Below, piece by piece: positions 41,551 through 49,624 of a stretch of DNA of 64,000 nucleotides. The notes beneath the pieces are model-generated. The model saw nothing but the letters and a program-made list of their open reading frames with translations. It had not been told where the DNA came from and searched no databases. The position numbers were made by a program, and so were the translations under genes. The stretch's first letter is position 1; the number at the start of each line of letters is the position of its first letter. The DNA comes from Virgibacillus salarius (lineage in GTDB: Bacteria > Bacillota > Bacilli > Bacillales > Amphibacillaceae), in NCBI RefSeq assembly GCF_039521925.1, contig NZ_BAAACY010000008.1, positions 1 to 64,000 on the forward strand, in the 5' to 3' direction.

Positions 41551-42464
41551 TGTTTGACCTCCTGTAATTTTTCAATCTCTACAATTGCTTTAAATATTGG
41601 ATATATTTGTTGTGGTACTACTGCGTTGCCTAGTGCTATTAATCTACTCTCGTCCAATTTTGTGGAAAGCCCATCATCCACTCCACAAACTGGGGGTTTA
41701 TTTTCTTCCCAATATGATCTGGATGATTTTCCCCAATTGAACCCGGCAATGCTTTCCCGTGTGTTCCTTCCCTCTCTGATTTGGTTAAATGTCTGATTGG
41801 TTTGTAATTTTGGCTTGCTGTCGGAGTTGCATAAAAGAACTTTATCAATCTCCCTAATCCGACTGACCCGTCTTTCCCGTTTTGATTCACTTTCCTCGGC
41901 ATTCCGTTTTTGGTTATTCTGAATCTGTCGTTCTTTCCTATTACTGAACCCATTGTCGCATCTGCTGTTGTTGGAGTGGGCAACAATGAATGTTCGTTTT
42001 CGTTCGTGTTTGGCGTTGACGGCACAAGCTGGTATAACAAATGACTGTGTTTCGTAGCCGATACTTTCCAAGTCAAAAAGCGTTCTGTCGAGTTCCATGT
42101 TGACGAAGTTAGCAACATTTTCGCCAACAACCCAACTTGGCTTGATTTCTTCGATGATCCTAAACATTTCTGGCCAGAGGTCGCGGTCATCTTCCGTGCC
42201 TTTTCGCTTCCCGGCAATACTGTAAGGTTGGCAAGGGAATCCTCCTGAAATAATGTCAATTGTTCCAACGTCTATGCCCCTTTCCTTTAAGGCTTGTTTA
42301 TCTAAAATGCGTACATCATCAAATATCGGTACGTCCGGCCAATGCTTGTTTAATACTTTTTGGCAGAATGGCTCTCGTTCACAAAATGCCACGGTTTCTA
42401 TTCCAGCCCATTCAGCAGCAAGACTAATTCCTCCTATACCTGCGAATAATTCTATAGATTTCAT
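41547..42464 (-). CDS. DNA cytosine-5 methyltransferase (orphan, phage)
   Basis: The 305-residue protein has all core C5-methylase motifs: FAGIGG (I), GGFPCQPYS (IV, catalytic C78), GENV (VI, 115-117), KHERKRTFIVA (VIII) and LIALGNAVVPQQIYPIFKAI (IX-X). The variable region is short. Phage orphan methylases protect DNA against host restriction. The start at 42464 follows a TGA two bases away. A second conserved frame lies inside it (separate entry). Confidence 0.93.
   Translation of the reverse strand: MKSIELFAGIGGISLAAEWAGIETVAFCEREPFCQKVLNKHWPDVPIFDDVRILDKQALKERGIDVGTIDIISGGFPCQPYSIAGKRKGTEDDRDLWPEMFRIIEEIKPSWVVGENVANFVNMELDRTLFDLESIGYETQSFVIPACAVNAKHERKRTFIVAHSNNSRCDNGFSNRKERQIQNNQKRNAEESESKRERRVSRIREIDKVLLCNSDSKPKLQTNQTFNQIREGRNTRESIAGFNWGKSSRSYWEENKPPVCGVDDGLSTKLDESRLIALGNAVVPQQIYPIFKAIVEIEKLQEVKQ
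41639..42268 (-). CDS. Overlapping frame inside the methylase gene, MGFP-type phage protein
   Basis: A 209-codon frame runs wholly inside the methylase gene in a different phase. Its product (MTATSGQKCLG..., LLYQLVPSTP, two LPTPT/ATPTAS repeats, FVEWMMGFPQNWTRV) resembles, from memory, proteins encoded next to phage cytosine methylases. The likely start is a TTG at 42268. Whether it is translated is unknown; conservation in both frames would be needed to prove it. Confidence 0.45.
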   Translation of the reverse strand: MEQLTLFQEDSLANLTVLPGSEKARKMTATSGQKCLGSSKKSSQVGLLAKMLLTSSTWNSTERFLTWKVSATKHSHLLYQLVPSTPNTNENEHSLLPTPTTADATMGSVIGKNDRFRITKNGMPRKVNQNGKDGSVGLGRLIKFFYATPTASQNYKPIRHLTKSEREGTHGKALPGSIGENHPDHIGKKINPQFVEWMMGFPQNWTRVD

Positions 42465-42466
42465 GA

Positions 42467-42640
42467 TCAGAACCACCCAGCATGAGGTGATTTATCTTCA
42501 ATATTCATTGCTTTTAAAGTAGCCAATTTATGCCTTAATTCTTCGTAAGACTTGCCTTTTACATCGTAATAATCAAACTTGGCTAATTGGTCTATGACAT
42601 GTGCTGTTTTACTTTGTTCCTCGGTTTGGTATGCCTTCAC
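42467..42640 (-). CDS. Small hypothetical protein upstream of the methylase
   Basis: A GTG start at 42640 with AGAGGAGG seven bases upstream gives a 57-residue protein (KAYQTEEQSKTAHVIDQLAKFDYYDVKGKSYEEL...). It overlaps the YopX-like stop and ends two bases before the methylase ATG. Unrecognised. Confidence 0.7.
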   Translation of the reverse strand: MKAYQTEEQSKTAHVIDQLAKFDYYDVKGKSYEELRHKLATLKAMNIEDKSPHAGWF

Positions 42641-43146
42641 GTCATTTCCTCCTCTGACGTTACGCCTTCTTCTAGTAGGTGTGGGTGTTCGTGTATATTG
42701 CCTAGATAAGTCCAGCTACATTCATGTAATCCGTAGAACATACACACTGGAATTTTTTCTCGTTTAAATCCAACTTCGTCATTCTCGTACCCCATGTATT
42801 TTTGAATATAATTATTATTTATTTCAGTTAAACAAACAGCAGCGACTTCCTCGTCGTAATCAAGAACACCAATTATTTCGTTTTCCACTTCATTTCCATC
42901 AAACAAGAACTGATGCATACTAACTATGTCGCCTGTATATAATTCTTTGGGTTCTTCGAATTGTTCAACGTCTTTTAATCCTGTGTACTCACTAATGGAT
43001 TCATAATGCACAGGATGATTTTGTATATACGCCAGCCTGTCAGCGTGATTTATATAAATATCATGGTATTCATCATCATCCGTAATCCACTTATCGCCAT
43101 TCGCTAATGGTTCAATTGATAGACCTCTTACTTTAATCTTCCTCAT
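42637..43146 (-). CDS. YopX-family phage protein
   Basis: The ATG at 43146 follows AAAGGAGG by seven bases. The protein begins RKIKVRGLSIEPLANGDKW and contains ELYTGDIVSMHQFLFDGNEV, the YopX pattern (beta-rich, found in SPbeta and many Firmicutes phages). Function unknown. Confidence 0.85.
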   Translation of the reverse strand: MRKIKVRGLSIEPLANGDKWITDDDEYHDIYINHADRLAYIQNHPVHYESISEYTGLKDVEQFEEPKELYTGDIVSMHQFLFDGNEVENEIIGVLDYDEEVAAVCLTEINNNYIQKYMGYENDEVGFKREKIPVCMFYGLHECSWTYLGNIHEHPHLLEEGVTSEEEMT

Positions 43147-43184
43147 TCCATTTCCTCCTTTACCTCCCATTAAGGGAGGGTTAT

Positions 43185-43409
43185 TTATGAATACTTTCCA
43201 AAGAACTCTATATGTTTTTCTAATACTTGATTGATGTCCCCCGTTTCAGCCATGTCTATAATTTTGTCACCATCCCAAACAATTGTTTCCCATCGCCAAG
43301 ACGTGAAATTTTCATTTTCATACTTCCTGTAGATCGTACTGATTCTTTTATTTTTGCCTATTTTGGTATGAATGCTAGTAAACATTCTTGGGTCTGTTTG
43401 TCCGTTCAT
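43185..43409 (-). CDS. Small hypothetical phage protein
   Basis: The 74-residue product (TIYRKYENENFTSWRWETIVWDGDKII...) is typical of small early phage proteins. Its ATG overlaps the upstream stop (ATGA) and follows GGAGTAGAGGG. Confidence 0.6.
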   Translation of the reverse strand: MNGQTDPRMFTSIHTKIGKNKRISTIYRKYENENFTSWRWETIVWDGDKIIDMAETGDINQVLEKHIEFFGKYS

Positions 43410-43711
43410 CCCTCTACTCCTTTCAATGCTTTACGTGCTTTTTCTCCCTTATCTTGTACAACTTCTGATTCAATAACTGGAGGAATCACTCGTCTAAAAT
43501 AGTTATCCTCATCCGCATAAAACTCCAAAATCTGTTTATATTGTTCAATCTCTTCAACCATTGACTTCATGGCTGGTAAATTATTGTAATGATTCAAGTC
43601 GCTCAATCGCTTATTATCTTTCTCTAACTCTTTCACACGTTCTTCTAACTCTCCTACATAATTACACTCGCTGCACCTTAACCGTCCATGTGTTTCGCAT
43701 ATTTTATCCAT
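43406..43711 (-). CDS. Zinc-finger and coiled-coil phage protein
   Basis: The ATG at 43711 follows GGAGGT. The 101-residue protein starts with a CxxHx5CxxC cluster (ICETHGRLRCSEC) and continues as a coiled coil (VGELEERVKELEKDNKRL). Function unknown. Confidence 0.7.
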   Translation of the reverse strand: MDKICETHGRLRCSECNYVGELEERVKELEKDNKRLSDLNHYNNLPAMKSMVEEIEQYKQILEFYADEDNYFRRVIPPVIESEVVQDKGEKARKALKGVEG

Positions 43712-43713
43712 CC

Positions 43714-44073
43714 TTATACCTCCACACCTACTGTTTTTAGTGCTGCTTTGCATATTGCTAGTGGTAAACTTTCCTGTTGATACGCATAATAGACTTTCTT
43801 CGGATCATCAATTGTAGTAGACACCTCTACGTTAATAATGTCTTCTCCAATCGTTATTGATATCTCGAAATAATTTTCTCTAAGTTCCTTAACCACTTGC
43901 CAAGCATCTTCTATTCGTTCAGAAGGTGAAAATTCTCTTTCGTTACCAAGAAAGAAGAACGATTGCTCGTTTGGCTCGTCAACTAACCAAGTAGTTGTTC
44001 CCACATCATTCTTTATCTCTGTATATCCTAATAATCGTAAAGCAACTAATTGATCTATCTTTCTGTTATCCAT
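43714..44073 (-). CDS. Phage ABA-sandwich domain protein
   Basis: The 119-residue protein (LLGYTEIKND...FSPSERIEDAWQVVKELRENYFEISITIGEDIINVEV) matches the pattern of BC1872-like phage ABA sandwich proteins. GGAGGT precedes the ATG. Role unknown. Confidence 0.75.
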   Translation of the reverse strand: MDNRKIDQLVALRLLGYTEIKNDVGTTTWLVDEPNEQSFFFLGNEREFSPSERIEDAWQVVKELRENYFEISITIGEDIINVEVSTTIDDPKKVYYAYQQESLPLAICKAALKTVGVEV

Positions 44074-44075
44074 CC

Positions 44076-44444
44076 CTAAACCTCCACATCTACGTTCTTG
44101 ATTTCTGGCATTTCTCCTAAACGCTCATAAGCTATTTCCTGCATTTCCGATATCATCACATCAACATCATTGCTCTTTTCGATAGCTCGTTTAATAGATT
44201 CACCAATTGAATAAAAATATTTAATTGTATCCTCTTTAGTTCCGGTGATCAAAAGAGTCGCAAAATCAAAAGGGATATTTAAGACTCTAGCACCAGTCGT
44301 AACCTCAGAAACATTAATTTTATTTCCTATCACTATTGCGCAAAAACGGTATTTCCCAACTTGTATTTCATGACCTACAGCTGGAGTCCATTCTTTAAAT
44401 GCCAAGTAAAACTGTTGCGGCTGTTCATTTACTGTTATTTTCAT
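44076..44444 (-). CDS. Hypothetical phage protein
   Basis: The ATG at 44444 follows GGGAGGT. The 122-residue product starts KITVNEQPQQFYLAFKEWTPAVGHEIQVGKYRF and is beta-rich in its first half and helical in its second. Not recognised. Confidence 0.65.
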   Translation of the reverse strand: MKITVNEQPQQFYLAFKEWTPAVGHEIQVGKYRFCAIVIGNKINVSEVTTGARVLNIPFDFATLLITGTKEDTIKYFYSIGESIKRAIEKSNDVDVMISEMQEIAYERLGEMPEIKNVDVEV

Positions 44445-44703
44445 CCCTAGACCTCCCAATCCGATAAGCAAACGGACGTTTTATATTTTCTTTTCGTGCT
44501 TGATCATACAGAGCTAAAAATATTTCATGTGGATTCCTGGAGTTGATTTCTGCAATATCTTCAATGCTTCTACCGTATTCCCATTGGCTCACGATGTTTT
44601 TTAATTGTTTTTCACTGAAAGCAAGTTCCAAATCTTCCAAGATAAATCTATAATTGCCTTTCTTAGGAAGTAGAGGAATATTCTTATCGCTTGCGGTATT
44701 CAC
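44425..44703 (-). CDS. Hypothetical phage protein, possible DNA-binding helices
   Basis: The GTG start at 44703 overlaps the upstream stop. The 92-residue product contains KNIVSQWEYGRSIEDIAEINSRNPHEIFLALYDQARKENI, a helix-turn-helix-like arrangement, and a basic tail. No family assigned. Confidence 0.6.
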   Translation of the reverse strand: MNTASDKNIPLLPKKGNYRFILEDLELAFSEKQLKNIVSQWEYGRSIEDIAEINSRNPHEIFLALYDQARKENIKRPFAYRIGRSRDENNSK

Positions 44704-44864
44704 GCCGACTTACTCCTGTCCAAGCTATCCAGCCATGCCTGCAACCGTTCAATATCGCTATCATCCCGAGAAAAGTCACAGTGATTATCTGGGCAGGGTT
44801 TAAATTCAATGCCCCAGCTTGTCCGATATGCAATTCCCCCTGTGTTGTTGCAGGTTTTACACAT
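44700..44864 (-). CDS. Small cysteine-rich protein
   Basis: A 54-residue frame (ATG 44864, GAAGGTG upstream) begins MCKTCNNTGGIAYRTSWG and has CPDNHC further on, a DnaJ-type or rubredoxin-like zinc ribbon. Such proteins often follow phage helicase loaders. Confidence 0.7.
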   Translation of the reverse strand: MCKTCNNTGGIAYRTSWGIEFKPCPDNHCDFSRDDSDIERLQAWLDSLDRSKSA

Positions 44865-45030
44865 GGGATTCACCTTCTATCACGTCATAAATAGTCATTT
44901 GATTCTTTTCGAATTCTTCGTCTTTCAATGCTTGCAAATGCTTTTCATAACAGACAGGACCATAGCCACGCTCAATGCTCTTTTTATCCTTTAGCCTTCT
45001 GCCACAAGTGGCGCATTCTGTGTGTTGCAT
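44857..45030 (-). CDS. DUF6011-like zinc-finger protein
   Basis: A 57-residue frame (ATG 45030, AAGGAGC upstream) reads ECATCGRRLKDKKSIERGYGPVCYEKH, the C-x2-C...GYGPVC pattern of DUF6011 proteins. Probably nucleic-acid binding; role unknown. Confidence 0.75.
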   Translation of the reverse strand: MQHTECATCGRRLKDKKSIERGYGPVCYEKHLQALKDEEFEKNQMTIYDVIEGESHV

Positions 45031-45032
45031 GT

Positions 45033-46001
45033 TCAAGCTCCTTTCCGTAATCTATAGTCTTTGCCTTCGACTTTATATAAATAATCTCCGCACATTCCTA
45101 GCAATCTACTTGATGCAGCATAACCGATCTTATCCGCTAAGGTTCCTGTATCTTCGTTAGAACTAAATATAATTGGCTTTTTGTGTAAGTACCGCTCATT
45201 GATAATTTTGTAATAGAGACCCTCTTTTGATTCCGAATGCTTTGATTTTCCTAGATCATCCCAAACCAGTACATCAGCTTGTAGTGCGCTTTCTGTTAAT
45301 TTATTAAGGGTTTCTCCACCATCACTTGCCATTTTTGCGCTAGTAAGATCATCCATAAAAGTAACGTCCGATACACAAAGCACCCTGCAACCACGATCAA
45401 ATTTCGATTTCTGACCTGGTGCAATTTCATCCCTTACACGAATGCGGTTTAATATCCACTTAGCCGCAGCCATTTGTAAATGTGTTTTGCCGAGTCCGAA
45501 GTTATTATGTTCAGCTTTAGCCTGATAACGATCCTCGGCATTCATTGCACGAATTCGACTTTCTCCAAATGAAGCCATAAATCCTATGCTGTTATGTTCT
45601 GGCTTATTTTCAATAATGTTTGGAAAGTCCTCTAGATAGTCTTTGATGGCTTTAAATAATGTTTTTTGTACATCACTTTCTAGGACATAGTTATCAAATC
45701 GGGCATCCTTAAATTCATCAGGAATTAGTGCATTTTTAAACCTATTTTTTAAGCTTTTCTGCTTAACACAGTGGCAAGGCCTGCCTACATCTTTGAGGAT
45801 CTTCATAGGCTCTTGTCCTTTTAGTTTTAATTCTTCCTCCACTTTTTCGATCAACATGCCTGTGTCTCTGCAATCTAAACAATTAATGTCCTCCAAAGGC
45901 TCTTTCTGCTGCGTCGAGTTCTCGCTTTGCTTGCTCATAGCTTGTGCCCGATCTATTATTTTTTGAATAGCTCCCCCTACGTCCGCGAATCCCTGTGACA
46001 T
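45033..46001 (-). CDS. DnaC-like replicative helicase loader
   Basis: The 322-residue protein has a CLDC...CHCV zinc-binding N-terminus, the P-loop NFGLGKTHL and Walker B VLVWDDLG of DnaC/IstB-type AAA+ loaders. It loads the host DnaB helicase at the phage origin. A strong GAGGAGG site within the upstream gene supports the ATG at 46001 and hence a 119-base overlap with that gene. Confidence 0.92.
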   Translation of the reverse strand: MSQGFADVGGAIQKIIDRAQAMSKQSENSTQQKEPLEDINCLDCRDTGMLIEKVEEELKLKGQEPMKILKDVGRPCHCVKQKSLKNRFKNALIPDEFKDARFDNYVLESDVQKTLFKAIKDYLEDFPNIIENKPEHNSIGFMASFGESRIRAMNAEDRYQAKAEHNNFGLGKTHLQMAAAKWILNRIRVRDEIAPGQKSKFDRGCRVLCVSDVTFMDDLTSAKMASDGGETLNKLTESALQADVLVWDDLGKSKHSESKEGLYYKIINERYLHKKPIIFSSNEDTGTLADKIGYAASSRLLGMCGDYLYKVEGKDYRLRKGA

Positions 46002-46758
46002 TATTGCTTTCCTCCTCTTCTAGTTCCTCTATCGATAATTTTGATTCGTTCTGCCAGTTTCTTAATATACCTTCCACGTAATTCAATCTCCGTTTATTAA
46101 CAGAGCAAGCTATTTCTAGAGCTTTCAGTATCATTTCACTAGGCTTTTTGAAAGAAGAATCATCTAACCACGACAACAACTGTTTTTTCCCTTGAATGTT
46201 GTTGAAACCAAATCCGTTGTTATCCCAAAACTGAGATATGGCAGCTACTTCTTTTTCTTGTTGTTGTTCTTTTTCTCTTTCTTTATCTATATCTCTTTCT
46301 AATTCTTCTTCTCTGTCTTCTTCTGTTGCGTGACTGTCACGTGACGTCACACTACCATGTCCCAATCGTTTCTTTTCCCTTTCTCTTTGACGCCTTTTAC
46401 GTTCTCTGTTTTGTAATCGAATTCGCTCCATGCCTTCAATGTTTTGGTGTTTCTCCCAGTTAGCAATACTTATAAATGAGTTATCATCTATATCAATCAT
46501 CCCAAAACTCTTAAAAGTTTCTAGAGCAAGTCTTACAGTTCCAATCGGCCTATTAAATATCGTTGCAAGCATTTCATCTGTGTATGGTATATTCTCGTTT
46601 AAATAGATATAACCACTTGCATTTGTTTTTCCTGCTTGTGATAGAAGCTTGACCCAAATAATGAGGATGGTGTCAGCTTCTGGCATCTGTTCAATAAGCC
46701 TGATCTTTTCGTCCTCAAACATATTTGTACTTAGCTTTATCCACTTCACATCACTCAT
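45883..46758 (-). CDS. Phage replisome organizer (DnaD/DnaB_2-like)
   Basis: The ATG at 46758 follows GGGGAGAG. The N-terminus (VKWIKLSTNMFEDEKIRLIEQMPEADTILIIWVKLLSQAG) is the Phage_rep_org_N winged-helix domain that binds the origin; a charged linker (about 130-170) leads to a DnaD-like C-terminal domain. It initiates phage replication together with the helicase loader. Confidence 0.92.
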   Translation of the reverse strand: MSDVKWIKLSTNMFEDEKIRLIEQMPEADTILIIWVKLLSQAGKTNASGYIYLNENIPYTDEMLATIFNRPIGTVRLALETFKSFGMIDIDDNSFISIANWEKHQNIEGMERIRLQNRERKRRQREREKKRLGHGSVTSRDSHATEEDREEELERDIDKEREKEQQQEKEVAAISQFWDNNGFGFNNIQGKKQLLSWLDDSSFKKPSEMILKALEIACSVNKRRLNYVEGILRNWQNESKLSIEELEEEESNNVTGIRGRRGSYSKNNRSGTSYEQAKRELDAAERAFGGH

Positions 46759-46776
46759 TACTGAATCTCTCCCCAC

Positions 46777-46938
46777 TTACCTATTAATCTCACAAATAGC
46801 AAATCTGCCTTTAACCTTTAAAACGGTATAACCCTCGTAACGCTCCATATACTGTAATATCAGTTGTTTTAATTCTTCTTGGTCTTGTGCAGTCTCCCAG
46901 AGATGTTCTGGAAGACGCACATTTGATTTATTATGCAT
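46777..46938 (-). CDS. Small hypothetical phage protein
   Basis: A 53-residue frame (VRLPEHLWETAQDQEELKQLILQYMERYEGYTVLKVKGRFAICE) with GGAGAAT upstream of its ATG at 46938. It fits exactly between the exonuclease and replisome organizer genes. Unrecognised. Confidence 0.65.
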   Translation of the reverse strand: MHNKSNVRLPEHLWETAQDQEELKQLILQYMERYEGYTVLKVKGRFAICEINR

Positions 46939-47743
46939 AGATCAATTCTCCAACTTCAATTACTCCATTTAACTTCTTCTTGCTCTTGCAATAATCACAT
47001 TTCCCACAGCTAACTGGATCCACTTCACCGTTTTTAACTTCCATAATTCGTTGCATTTTTGCTTCTGTATATTCATACTCAAAATCAAACCGAGTTTCAT
47101 CAAAATACACGACAGCTTTATTTGGTTGTTTTTCTTTACTTACAGCAACAACGTAAGGTGTATACAGATAACCTGTATTTTGTTCGATAATCTTGCGATA
47201 AATAGCCATCTGCAACACATAATCCCACCGCTCGATAAACGACACCCAACCATCGTATTTCTCGCTCCAATAGCGTTTATGAATGTCCTGTGTAGTCTTT
47301 AAATCCGAAAGAAAATGATGTTGATGGTTAATGTTGTCAATCTTGCATTTCCAGTCGACTCCAAATAAGTTTGCTGTATATATTTGCTCTTTTTCACCAG
47401 TCATAGCAAACATGGCAAAGGGATCATTCTTTAAAGATTCGATCATCAAATCAGCTTGTTCATAGTCTTGGTATTTGCCACCACGTTTTTTAAAGATAGA
47501 TCCGTTATTTTCTTCTATAAACTGATTAAATGCTTCTTCGCTTTCAAATGCTGCATGTGTATAGGAACCGACCAGCATTGCGCTGGAAGTCGGCTCCTTG
47601 TATTCACCTTTCAAATAAGCCATAGTCTTAGCTTCGCATTCTATAAAACGTTTAAATTGCGATACAGACATATATTTCCTGTCCATTTCAAGAGAATAGT
47701 AATTATTCGAAGTCAATTTCTTGCTGTGTTCCTTCGTCGTCAT
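46931..47743 (-). CDS. PD-(D/E)XK exonu​clease, DUF3799/YqaJ-like
   Basis: The 270-residue protein starts its core with YMSVSQFKRFIECEAKTMAYLKGEY (DUF3799 signature), has GSYTHAAFE, the catalytic DNINHQHHFLSDLKTTQ (D and DLK) and a C-terminal cysteine cluster (CGKCDYCKS) that may hold an iron-sulfur or zinc site. It is the resection nuclease partner of an annealing protein, like RecE or lambda exonuclease. It overlaps the annealing-protein gene by 41 bases. Confidence 0.85.
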   Translation of the reverse strand: MTTKEHSKKLTSNNYYSLEMDRKYMSVSQFKRFIECEAKTMAYLKGEYKEPTSSAMLVGSYTHAAFESEEAFNQFIEENNGSIFKKRGGKYQDYEQADLMIESLKNDPFAMFAMTGEKEQIYTANLFGVDWKCKIDNINHQHHFLSDLKTTQDIHKRYWSEKYDGWVSFIERWDYVLQMAIYRKIIEQNTGYLYTPYVVAVSKEKQPNKAVVYFDETRFDFEYEYTEAKMQRIMEVKNGEVDPVSCGKCDYCKSKKKLNGVIEVGELIYA

Positions 47744-48614
47744 CAGCCTTCACTTCCTCTGTTTTAGGCTTGTCTGTCTCGTTTTCTTGCTTATTCGTAG
47801 TTTTACTTTCATCAGCTTTAAAAGCTTCTGACAGCTTCGATTCTTGCTTATTTTTGACCTCTTTTTTGAACCAGTCATCAGGCTTGCTCATTCCGTCTCT
47901 TAAAGATGTAAATATCTTGATAAGATCAACGTAATCACGTTCGGTAAATGCTGATATGTTGTAGCCCATGTGTTCTTCTATCTGTTCTTTTGTGACACGA
48001 TACTTGTCTTTAAAGGTTGATAGAGCATTCGCTAAACGCTCTTTTAAAGGTTCCTTGTTGTTTCCTTGTAAAGTCCTATTACATTCCTCTGTAGCCTTTT
48101 CTGTAATGTCACCAGGAATAATGGATAGGACACACGAGCGTACTCGTCGAGCCCCTTGATTTGCTACCATTTCATAAATATCACGAGGATCCGTAAGTTT
48201 TTGAACAGAGCCATTAGCTTTTCGTGAATGCTTAACAGTAAATACTTTTTCCTGTCGCACGTTCGTTTCTAAATCCCACGCATAAGCCATAGCCACAGAT
48301 TCACCAGGACGTTGTTCTAATTCCTTCACACCGAATGCTAGGTTCCCCCAATTTTGTGCTAATACTTCCGCTAATCTTATAGACGGTCCTTCAACTTTTG
48401 ACCCACCTCTTGGATATCTATAAACCGCCACTTCTGCTAAGGCTGGTCGTTTACAGGCATCCAAAATGCGTTGTTCTGACTGAAAAACATCCCTCGGAAA
48501 CTGGCGAGCCATAAATATTTGACCCTTTACCTCTTCCATTTCTCGACTTGAAGAAGATTGTGCTGTAACCCCTGTATTGTTAGACTGCTGATACTGCATT
48601 TGTAATTCGCTCAT
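47703..48614 (-). CDS. Putative single-strand annealing protein
   Basis: The 303-residue protein precedes and overlaps the exonuclease gene, the place of RecT/Bet/Erf proteins. It has FPRDVFQSEQRILDACKRPALAEVAVYRYPRGGSKVEGPSIRLAEVLAQNWGNL and MVANQGARRVRSCVLSIIPGD, followed by an acidic C-terminal tail that resembles SSB-binding tails. It is not an ordinary RecT. Function is inferred mainly from context. Confidence 0.65.
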   Translation of the reverse strand: MSELQMQYQQSNNTGVTAQSSSSREMEEVKGQIFMARQFPRDVFQSEQRILDACKRPALAEVAVYRYPRGGSKVEGPSIRLAEVLAQNWGNLAFGVKELEQRPGESVAMAYAWDLETNVRQEKVFTVKHSRKANGSVQKLTDPRDIYEMVANQGARRVRSCVLSIIPGDITEKATEECNRTLQGNNKEPLKERLANALSTFKDKYRVTKEQIEEHMGYNISAFTERDYVDLIKIFTSLRDGMSKPDDWFKKEVKNKQESKLSEAFKADESKTTNKQENETDKPKTEEVKADDDEGTQQEIDFE

Positions 48615-48810
48615 AATTCATACCCTCCAATTGATTAATAGAATTTTGACTGTCATTAATAAGATCATCTATATATAAATCATGTACTGCCTTTAAATCC
48701 GCATGTGTACCACTTAACGCTATTCGTGCAGCTACAAGACCAAATGCTTTGGTGTCAGCACAACCGTTTTGGCGATATAACTTGTATTCATCGACAAATG
48801 ATGTAACCAT
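48580..48810 (-). CDS. Small hypothetical phage protein
   Basis: The 76-residue helical protein (TSFVDEYKLYRQNGCADTKAFGLVAARIAL...) has GGAGGA upstream and overlaps the start of the annealing-protein gene. Such proteins often precede recombination genes; no known function. Confidence 0.65.
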   Translation of the reverse strand: MVTSFVDEYKLYRQNGCADTKAFGLVAARIALSGTHADLKAVHDLYIDDLINDSQNSINQLEGMNYERITNAVSAV

Positions 48811-48813
48811 AAT

Positions 48814-49035
48814 TTATTCCTCCATTTCTTCCAGTTCTTCTAATTCCTCTAATCTAGCTTTGTCAATGAGTACTTCTCCTTCAAAATCAACAGCCAAATA
48901 TACTTCTTTTAAATTAGGGTTATCACCAAGCCCGAATTCCGCAAAATTTGTATCATCATCAGTTTCAACCTGCACCTGCACTTCATGGTCCATATCATAT
49001 TCAAGTAATTCTTCGATCAATTCTTTTACTGTCAT
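48814..49035 (-). CDS. Small acidic phage protein
   Basis: The 73-residue protein (TVKELIEELLEYDMDHEVQVQVETDDD...) has a very acidic composition and a glutamate-rich C-terminus. GGGAGGA precedes the ATG. Unrecognised; acidic DNA-mimic behaviour is only a guess. Confidence 0.65.
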   Translation of the reverse strand: MTVKELIEELLEYDMDHEVQVQVETDDDTNFAEFGLGDNPNLKEVYLAVDFEGEVLIDKARLEELEELEEMEE

Positions 49036-49140
49036 TATTTATTCCTCCCTTGTCCTAATCGGATCGGTGAAGTATAATAAAGTCATAATTTAATGATTTT
49101 CACCGATCATTTTTATTGAGCCCATTGCAGTGGGTTCTTT

Positions 49141-49356
49141 TTATTGCGCTTCTTCATAAGTTGCACCTAGTAATTCCAAGATCTCCTTTTCTCGTTCGGT
49201 CAGTGCTCCGGCTAAGAAAAATGAATCTTCATAGACTAGAATGTCATCGCCAGTACATACCGTTTTACCAAGCATGTCCACGCAATATTCGTTTGTGCGG
49301 TAGTTCATTGCTGGATAGCCTGTACGCAATGTTCTTTCGACAGCTGGGTGATTCAC
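49141..49356 (-). CDS. YqaI-like small phage protein
   Basis: The GTG at 49356 overlaps the upstream stop (GTGA) and is preceded by GGGAGG, giving NHPAVERTLRTGYP at the N-terminus, a motif common in YqaI-like proteins of Bacillus prophages. 71 residues; function unknown. Confidence 0.7.
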   Translation of the reverse strand: MNHPAVERTLRTGYPAMNYRTNEYCVDMLGKTVCTGDDILVYEDSFFLAGALTEREKEILELLGATYEEAQ

Positions 49357-49526
49357 TCTACTTCCTCCCATGTGATCATGTTTTTAAGATCGTAATTATG
49401 GTTAAAAATTGTTTGAAGATCGCCATTTTCATCATCGAAGCTTAAATTCGCAATGCTTCCATCTTCATTCCACCAGATATTTAACACTGGATATTGCTTA
49501 CCTTTGAAATCTATTATTGCTCGCAT
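49353..49526 (-). CDS. Small hypothetical phage protein
   Basis: A 57-residue frame with AGGAGG before its ATG at 49526 (RAIIDFKGKQYPVLNIWWNEDGSIANLSFDDENG). It overlaps the next gene by GTGA, indicating coupling. Unrecognised. Confidence 0.65.
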   Translation of the reverse strand: MRAIIDFKGKQYPVLNIWWNEDGSIANLSFDDENGDLQTIFNHNYDLKNMITWEEVE

Positions 49527-49537
49527 GTTTTAACCTC

Positions 49538-49624
49538 CTAATAGTTGATAAGTAAGAAAAACCAAACAATTACCATCACGATTCCTAGACAGTTATAAAA
49601 CCAATCTATTTGTTTATCGCTCAT
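49538..49624 (-). CDS. 28-residue membrane peptide
   Basis: ATG at 49624 with AAGGGTG upstream; the product SDKQIDWFYNCLGIVMVIVWFFLLINY is a single membrane helix. It overlaps the previous gene by 11 bases. Translation is plausible but unproven. Confidence 0.45.
   Translation of the reverse strand: MSDKQIDWFYNCLGIVMVIVWFFLLINY

Noticed and set aside
40371..42464. Type II restriction-modification system made of the methylase and the PD-(D/E)XK protein
   Set aside because: The split dUTPase, zinc-finger/HTH domain order and separate regulated promoter fit a homing endonuclease better. Kept only as an alternative.
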